Shown: positions 7,069 to 11,078 of the stretch, in pieces
Layout: the number at the start of each line of letters is the position of its first letter
Numbering within the stretch: position 1 is the stretch's first letter
From: Chloroflexota bacterium
GTDB lineage: Bacteria > Chloroflexota > Anaerolineae > Aggregatilineales > UBA3940
Assembly: GCA_011051745.1 (NCBI GenBank)
Contig: DRKO01000006.1
Span: 1-11,078, forward strand
Direction of reading: 5' to 3'
DNA length: 11,078 nt
Made by a program: the position numbers and the translations under genes
Notes under the pieces: model-generated
What the model was told of the DNA's origin: nothing
Seen by the model: the letters and a program-made list of their open reading frames with translations, nothing else
The model's database searches: none

Positions 7069-7626
7069 TTACACTTCCAGTATCTCTTGCTCCTTGCGTT
7101 TTCCAACCTCATTGATCTGCTCGATATAGCGATCTGTCAGGTCCTGGAGGTCGTCCCGCGCACGGTAGAAGTCATCCTCGGAGATCAGCTTCTCCTTCTC
7201 GAACTCCCGCAGATCCGCCAGCGTGTCGCGCCGGATGTTGCGCACGGCGATCCGTGCCTCCTCCATGCGCTTGTGAACGATCTTAACCAGCTCCCGCCGG
7301 CGCTCCTCCGTCAGGGGAGGGATCACGAGCCGGATCAGCTTCCCGTCGTTTGTGGGCGTCAGGCCAAGATCGGAGGTCTGAATAGCCCGCTCAATGTCCC
7401 CGATGGAACCGGGGTCAAAGGGACGGATGGTGATCAACTGGGGCTCAGGGACAGCGATGGTTGCCAGTTGCTGGAGAGGTGTGGGATTTCCGTAATATAT
7501 CACGGAGAGCTTCTCCACCAGCGAAGCCGAGGCTCGCCCTGTACGGATGCTGGACAGGTCATCCTCCAGAACGCTAACAGCCCTTTTCATGCGTGTTTCC
7601 GCATCGCGCAAAGCATCTTTGATCAT
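7069..7626 (-). CDS. frr: Ribosome recycling factor
   Basis: A 185-residue cytosolic protein that, with EF-G, splits the ribosome after termination. Length and sequence are typical over the whole protein: the N-terminal coiled-coil helix with LSSIRTGRAS (24-33), the beta domain VIYYGNPTPLQQLATI (42-57) and IRPFDP (67-72), then RIAVRNIRRDTL (125-136) with the arginines known to contact the ribosome in E. coli, and KLISEDD (146-152). GGAG lies 8 nt before the ATG. It is the first gene of the frr-uppS-cdsA transcript. pyrH, the usual upstream partner, is not present; instead about 190 nt of leader runs back to a good promoter. Confidence 0.98.
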   Translation of the reverse strand: MIKDALRDAETRMKRAVSVLEDDLSSIRTGRASASLVEKLSVIYYGNPTPLQQLATIAVPEPQLITIRPFDPGSIGDIERAIQTSDLGLTPTNDGKLIRLVIPPLTEERRRELVKIVHKRMEEARIAVRNIRRDTLADLREFEKEKLISEDDFYRARDDLQDLTDRYIEQINEVGKRKEQEILEV

Positions 7627-7734
7627 CGTTCAGACTCCGAGAGCAGCCGATTCGTCTTCAGGTAGACAGGAGGCCCAGAGTGCCCCAGAACTCCAGCAGC
7701 GTGGGGCGTTGTGTGTCCCCATTGTCGGGACAAA

Positions 7735-7791
7735 AGGGGCTTATCCCCTGAGGAGAACGAAGGGTTTCTGCGGTGCTATCCTGTTCTCCTC
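7735..7791 (-). promoter_or_regulatory. Hairpins in the frr operon leader, attenuator-like
   Basis: A perfect 9-bp stem (7750-7758 with 7783-7791, 24-nt loop) is followed directly on the minus strand by a second small stem, AGGGG-ATAAG-CCCCT (7749-7735), and then by three more T (7734-7732). The second stem looks like a short intrinsic terminator inside the leader, about 65-80 nt after the predicted start. Whether it really stops transcription cannot be judged by eye. Confidence 0.35.
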
Positions 7792-7819
7792 GACTTGTTG
7801 GCTCCGGGTTGGCTTTTCC

Positions 7820-7848
7820 ATTGTGTCCGATCTGGGGGTGATTGTCAA
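7820..7848 (-). promoter_or_regulatory. Sigma-70-type promoter for frr-uppS-cdsA
   Basis: On the minus strand a perfect TTGACA (7848-7843) is followed after 17 nt by CACAAT (7825-7820), which keeps four of six consensus bases. Transcription would start near 7813, giving a leader of about 187 nt before frr. Confidence 0.55.
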
Positions 7849-7860
7849 CCGCCGTGATCC

Positions 7861-7889
7861 TGTGGCTCCCGTGCCCGACGGGGGCCACA
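7861..7889. promoter_or_regulatory. 12-bp palindrome between the divergent promoters
   Basis: TGTGGCTCCCGT (7861-7872) and ACGGGGGCCACA (7878-7889) are complementary at 11 of 12 positions, with a 5-nt spacer; the exception is a G-U pair in plus-strand RNA. There is no T-run directly after it. It lies between the minus-strand -35 (7843-7848) and the plus-strand -35 candidate (7918-7923), so an operator shared by both promoters is the simplest reading. Confidence 0.45.
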
Positions 7890-7917
7890 TTTGGGTTGCC
7901 CCCTTTTCTATATTCGT

Positions 7918-7947
7918 TTGCTCTGAATAACAAATTTAATATATACT
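7918..7947 (+). promoter_or_regulatory. Candidate promoter of the large surface-protein gene
   Basis: TTGCTC (7918-7923) and TATACT (7942-7947) are 18 nt apart in the most AT-rich stretch of the region. Transcription would begin near 7954 and give a leader of about 320 nt before the ATG at 8273. Confidence 0.45.
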
Positions 7948-7953
7948 CCGGCC

Positions 7954-8272
7954 AGACACACGTTGCAGGCGGGTTACCGGACTGGCGGGCAGCCAACATT
8001 GTCCATCACGCACGATGGATCAGGCCAGGGGGGCACTATTCGCTAAGAAATAGGGCTGGCCCTGATGTTCCCTTGTATCAGGCTCACATCGTCCGCACAA
8101 CGATGTGACGATATAACTCCGGTATCAACGAGGCTCCTCTTCCATTGGTGCAGCGTATCGCTCACCATAGAGGAGGAGCCTTGTTGTGCTACACCGCTGG
8201 GTACTGTCTCTCCCCTCTCTTGCGCACCAAACCCGTCATCGGGATATCTGAATCATACCTCAGGAGAAGAAT
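7954..8272 (+). ncRNA. Candidate structured leader RNA of the surface-protein gene
   Basis: No gene is recognisable here, but perfect or near-perfect hairpins follow one another: TCCATC/GATGGA (8002-8007 with 8014-8019); a 10-bp stem with one bulge (8019-8028 with 8056-8066); CCTGAT/ATCAGG (8061-8066 with 8077-8082); CACATCGT/ACGATGTG (8085-8092 with 8100-8107); and a 13-bp stem with one G-U pair (8127-8139 with 8173-8185) enclosing a second stem (8146-8155 with 8159-8167). The second and third share the arm CCTGAT and cannot form together. None ends in a T-run, so these are not ordinary terminators. I could not match the sequence to a known riboswitch, SRP RNA, tmRNA or tRNA. It may be a cis-regulatory leader or an independent small RNA. 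Confidence 0.4.
8262..8266 (+). promoter_or_regulatory. Ribosome binding site of the surface-protein gene
   Basis: AGGAG ends 6 nt before the ATG at 8273, a near-ideal spacing, and fixes the start of the long open frame. It could also pair with CTCCT at 8135-8139, which otherwise forms part of the large leader hairpin. Confidence 0.7.
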
Positions 8273-11078
8273 ATGCATCCGCAACCCCGGAGCACAGACA
8301 CACCGTTATTCCCTTCCCTTGCAGGCACAGGAAAGCTCATTGTCGGGCTTGTCCTTATCCTTGTTGTTTTAATAGTAGTCCCCCTCACGCCGACCTATGC
8401 CGCCCCGCTCCGCGCCCTGAACCCCGTGCCAACCGTTTCATTTGGCGGGGTTCCATCTGAGGGATTTATCGGTGAGAATTTCACGTTTACACTCACCTTC
8501 GATAACACCGGAGCGCTGGCCGATGACACCGGTTATGGTCCCTACATTGATCTCTACCTGCCTGTAACCGGCGCAGATGGAGACGGCGACGGGATTGACT
8601 TCGTCAGTGCCACTTATCTCAGCACAAACCTGACGACAACCGAACTGACGTTCAACGCTGCCGGAGAGGTAACCCACCCCTATGCCGTCAACCCCGGGAC
8701 CGGCACACCGGTTATCGTCACCGGCGGCACGCCGGGCGATAAGCTGGTCGTCATCCGGCTTCCGTTCGGGAGCTTCACGCGCGATCAGCCGCCGATTGAG
8801 ATAGACGTCACGGCCAGCATCTCCAATTTCGCCAACGCGAACACCGCCCTGACGATGTACGCACGCGGGGGGTTCCAGTATGGCGGGACGCCCCTCAACG
8901 ACTGGTGCTGCGGCACTCCGCCGGACGCAACGATCTACAACCCGACCGGCGCGCCGCCAACCTGGCCCCCGGCCTCGATCACGCCGGTTCTCATGACGGT
9001 TGACAAAACCTACGACGGCCCCGAAAGCGAGACCGCAACTGGCCCGAACTTCCCCCGGAGCTATACCATCACGGTGGACATCGCCGACGGGCAAACCGTC
9101 AACAACCTGCAGGTCACCGACACGTTGCCCGACACCGTCCAGTACCTGAGCGTCAATGCGACACCGGCAGGCGCGGGGTTGATCAGCACCCCCGGCCCTG
9201 GCCCCGGCGGGACGGTCACCTACGACTTCGGGAACGTCGCCGGCGGCCCCGGCGTGGACGCCACCCTGACGATAAATTTCTACGTCCCCCTGGATGACGC
9301 TTCCGGCACATCGGTGCTGAGCGCCACGACCGGCGATGATGTCTCAATCGCAAACACGGCCAGTGCCAGCGGGAACTGGACTCCCCTCGACACAGACGAT
9401 CCGGCTGGCCCGGTCACCGGCTCGTGCCCCGGGCCCTGTCCCGGCGGGGGATTTGACGCAAAGTCGCTCGCCATCCAGAAGAGCGTCGCGCTTGCCACCG
9501 ACAACGGCTATACCGGCTACACACCGGGGGACACCGTCGAATACACCCTGAACTTCCAGATATCCGACTTCTTCGCCTTCCAGAACCTCTCGATCACGGA
9601 CATCCTCTCCGACGGGCAGACATACGTCAACGGCTCGGCCCGGATGTCTATCACCACCCACACCGGCGACTCGGCGGACGCCCCCATGAACGCCGCCAAC
9701 GTCAGCGTGACAGCCGCACCCACACCGGGGCAGACCACGCTGGTCTTCGACATCTCCGGCGAACTTGGCACGCGCGGCCTCAGCGGGCAATTGCTGGGCG
9801 GATGTGTACCCGCCGGAGGCACAGGCGGGGGCGCACCCGGCAATCCGCCTGACTGCGGCACGTTCAACGGCGGTCCCACAACCGGAACCATCACCTTCCG
9901 GGCCACCATTGACGAGAACTACACAGACCCCGTTCCCTCCGGCGACCAGTCCGTAGACCACGGGGACACGCTGAGCAACACCGTACAGCAGATCACCGGT
10001 GATCTGCTCAACGTCGGCAACCTGACCCCCAACGGAAACAGCGAAACTGACGACAGTAGCGCCCAGTTCGAGATCGTTAAGAAGGAGCTGGTCAAGTCGA
10101 TCTACGGCTACACGCCACAGGGCGGCTCGTTCACCCCCGGCTCGCCGGGATCGAACCCGCTTTCCCCCGGAGATACGATCACCTATCGGCTGGAGTTCGA
10201 GCTACCCTCCAGCGACTTTGAAAGCCTCTCATTCACCGACTATCTGCCTCTGCCGGTGTTGTACGCCACCGAGATCACTACCTTTGACGATGTGACCGAC
10301 GCAAACCCACCGGCAGCCGGACATGCCAAGTTCGGCCCCACGGACACCTTCTCCGGAGCGGCTGGCATTTCGGGGATCGTTCCTACCATCTCCGTTGATC
10401 CAGATGCCAACAGCGTCTCGTTTGACTATGGAACCTACGATGGCAGCAATACCACCCCGAGCAAGATTGACATCCTCCTCACCGTTACCATTTCCGACGA
10501 CCCCTTCACCGATGGCCTCCTGCTGACCAATCAGGCTCGCTCCAGTGAATCCAACTCCTTTAACACCGTCAGCACCTCGGACGCCATTATTCAGTTTGTG
10601 CTCGGTGAACCATTGCTGACAACGACCAAGTCCGTCGTTGCGACGAACAACCCCGGCGCAACTTACAGCGGGACGCTCCCCACAGCGACCTTCACCAATC
10701 CGCCTGACACCAGCATCCCACGCTGGTCGGGAACGATTGACGCCTCAGGCATCGGCAACGCCAATGTGAGCGACCTTGACGGCGGCGATCTGGTCACCTT
10801 TGCCTTGATGATACAGAACACCGGCAGCAGTCCCGGTGGCGCGTTCGACATCACCATACGGGATGAACTCCAGTCACCGGATTTCCAGATACCCGGCCAT
10901 GGCGTTGACGGCATCAATCTGTCCGTCACCTACGGGGACGGCACGCCGGTCTCCTATACAGCCCTGAACGCAGCCGATCCGGTTCCGCTCTTCGGGGACG
11001 GGATCGAGATCGTTGACCCCGGCCCGGCCCAGGGAGCATGTGAAGCGCCGGGGCATACGGCAGGGCGCGACATCATCA
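8273..11078 (+). CDS. Large secreted DUF11/isopeptide-type repeat protein (3' end outside window)
   Basis: The frame is open from the ATG at 8273 to the end of the window, 935 codons so far. A polar stretch of 21 residues precedes a hydrophobic segment (22-40) ending TYA-AP, a signal peptide with a cleavage site near 43-44. An N-terminal beta domain (about 50-235) carries FTFTLTFDNTG (70-80) and an acidic GADGDGDGIDF that may bind calcium. Then come four beta-sandwich repeats beginning near residues 243, 397, 603 and 783, each with a lysine near its start (K245, K403, K608, K786), a PGDTVEYTLNF- or LVTFALMIQNTG-like strand and a TDTLPD-, TDIL- or TDYL-like motif. The first three end with an asparagine motif (IANTAS N361, LSNTVQ N569, LTNQAR N753). 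This is the layout of DUF11 or fimbrial isopeptide-type domains in surface adhesins and stalks. Ligand and anchor are unknown; the C-terminus is missing. Confidence 0.82.
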   Translation, partial: MHPQPRSTDTPLFPSLAGTGKLIVGLVLILVVLIVVPLTPTYAAPLRALNPVPTVSFGGVPSEGFIGENFTFTLTFDNTGALADDTGYGPYIDLYLPVTGADGDGDGIDFVSATYLSTNLTTTELTFNAAGEVTHPYAVNPGTGTPVIVTGGTPGDKLVVIRLPFGSFTRDQPPIEIDVTASISNFANANTALTMYARGGFQYGGTPLNDWCCGTPPDATIYNPTGAPPTWPPASITPVLMTVDKTYDGPESETATGPNFPRSYTITVDIADGQTVNNLQVTDTLPDTVQYLSVNATPAGAGLISTPGPGPGGTVTYDFGNVAGGPGVDATLTINFYVPLDDASGTSVLSATTGDDVSIANTASASGNWTPLDTDDPAGPVTGSCPGPCPGGGFDAKSLAIQKSVALATDNGYTGYTPGDTVEYTLNFQISDFFAFQNLSITDILSDGQTYVNGSARMSITTHTGDSADAPMNAANVSVTAAPTPGQTTLVFDISGELGTRGLSGQLLGGCVPAGGTGGGAPGNPPDCGTFNGGPTTGTITFRATIDENYTDPVPSGDQSVDHGDTLSNTVQQITGDLLNVGNLTPNGNSETDDSSAQFEIVKKELVKSIYGYTPQGGSFTPGSPGSNPLSPGDTITYRLEFELPSSDFESLSFTDYLPLPVLYATEITTFDDVTDANPPAAGHAKFGPTDTFSGAAGISGIVPTISVDPDANSVSFDYGTYDGSNTTPSKIDILLTVTISDDPFTDGLLLTNQARSSESNSFNTVSTSDAIIQFVLGEPLLTTTKSVVATNNPGATYSGTLPTATFTNPPDTSIPRWSGTIDASGIGNANVSDLDGGDLVTFALMIQNTGSSPGGAFDITIRDELQSPDFQIPGHGVDGINLSVTYGDGTPVSYTALNAADPVPLFGDGIEIVDPGPAQGACEAPGHTAGRDII

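Noticed and set aside
6907..7665. Plus-strand frame of 252 codons opposite uppS and frr
   Set aside because: It is antisense to two strongly conserved genes and resembles no family.
7861..7889. Rho-independent terminator
   Set aside because: The stem is strong but is followed by TTTGGGTTG with no proper T-run on either strand, and no gene ends beside it.
7658..7999. Minus-strand frame of 113 codons in the divergent control region
   Set aside because: It spans both promoter candidates and the palindrome, and its translation shows no domain or secretion signal.
8127..8185. Integron attC site
   Set aside because: The hairpin ends (TATCAAC and GTTGTGC) only loosely resemble the core sites, and there is no integrase or gene cassette nearby.
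8145..8372. Possible small protein or leader peptide starting at TTG 8145 or TTG 8181
   Set aside because: AGGAGG at 8171-8176 is tempting, but it lies inside the large hairpin, the frame overlaps the start of the surface-protein gene by 100 nt, and composition is unremarkable.
8438..9961. Minus-strand frames of 218 and 205 codons (8438-9094 and 9344-9961) opposite the surface protein
   Set aside because: They are antisense to an uninterrupted 935-codon frame with a signal peptide and repeats; their Val/Gly/Arg-rich translations mirror its Thr/Asp/Pro bias.

Overview
This is a bacterial chromosomal window, fairly GC-rich by eye, holding conserved housekeeping genes and two predicted cell-surface proteins. 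A member of the Chloroflexota (an Anaerolineae-like lineage) would fit the mix of a sigma-region-4-like helix-turn-helix tail, an MXAN_6640-type secreted metalloprotease and a long DUF11-type surface protein beside frr-uppS-cdsA. That placement is inference; nothing in the window proves it. I saw no rRNA, tRNA, CRISPR array, insertion sequence, transposase or phage gene.

Layout. 1-303 (+): the 3' end of a helix-turn-helix protein whose start lies upstream of the window. 382-2469 (-): a secreted, C-terminally membrane-anchored zinc metalloprotease with its own terminator at 313-350. 2715-3545 (+): prephenate dehydratase (pheA), divergent from the protease. 3686-4075 (+): a small OsmC-family protein with its own promoter inside a 10-bp inverted repeat. 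4101-4139: a perfect 17-bp bidirectional terminator shared by the convergent osmC-like and fbp genes. 4166-5242 (-): class I fructose-1,6-bisphosphatase. 5484-6299, 6304-7062 and 7069-7626 (-): cdsA, uppS and frr, transcribed in the order frr-uppS-cdsA with 4-6 nt gaps. 7627-8272: a gene-free divergent control region of about 650 bp. 8273-11078 (+): the first 935 codons of a large secreted repeat protein that runs off the window.

How the genes relate. frr (ribosome recycling), uppS (the undecaprenyl carrier lipid for envelope polymers) and cdsA (CDP-diacylglycerol for phospholipids) form the widespread translation/envelope cluster. Here it starts directly at frr: the usual pyrH is not upstream, and a good promoter-like sequence is. 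fbp could receive read-through from this operon across 241 bp, or have its own promoter. pheA (phenylalanine synthesis) and the OsmC-like gene (peroxide or thiol chemistry) look like single genes.

The least explained part is 7627-8272. It has promoter-like sequences facing both ways, a 12-bp palindrome between them, and a chain of hairpins at 8002-8185 in the presumed leader of the surface-protein gene. Two of these hairpins share one arm and exclude each other, as in an RNA switch. I could not match them to any known riboswitch or ncRNA family by eye.
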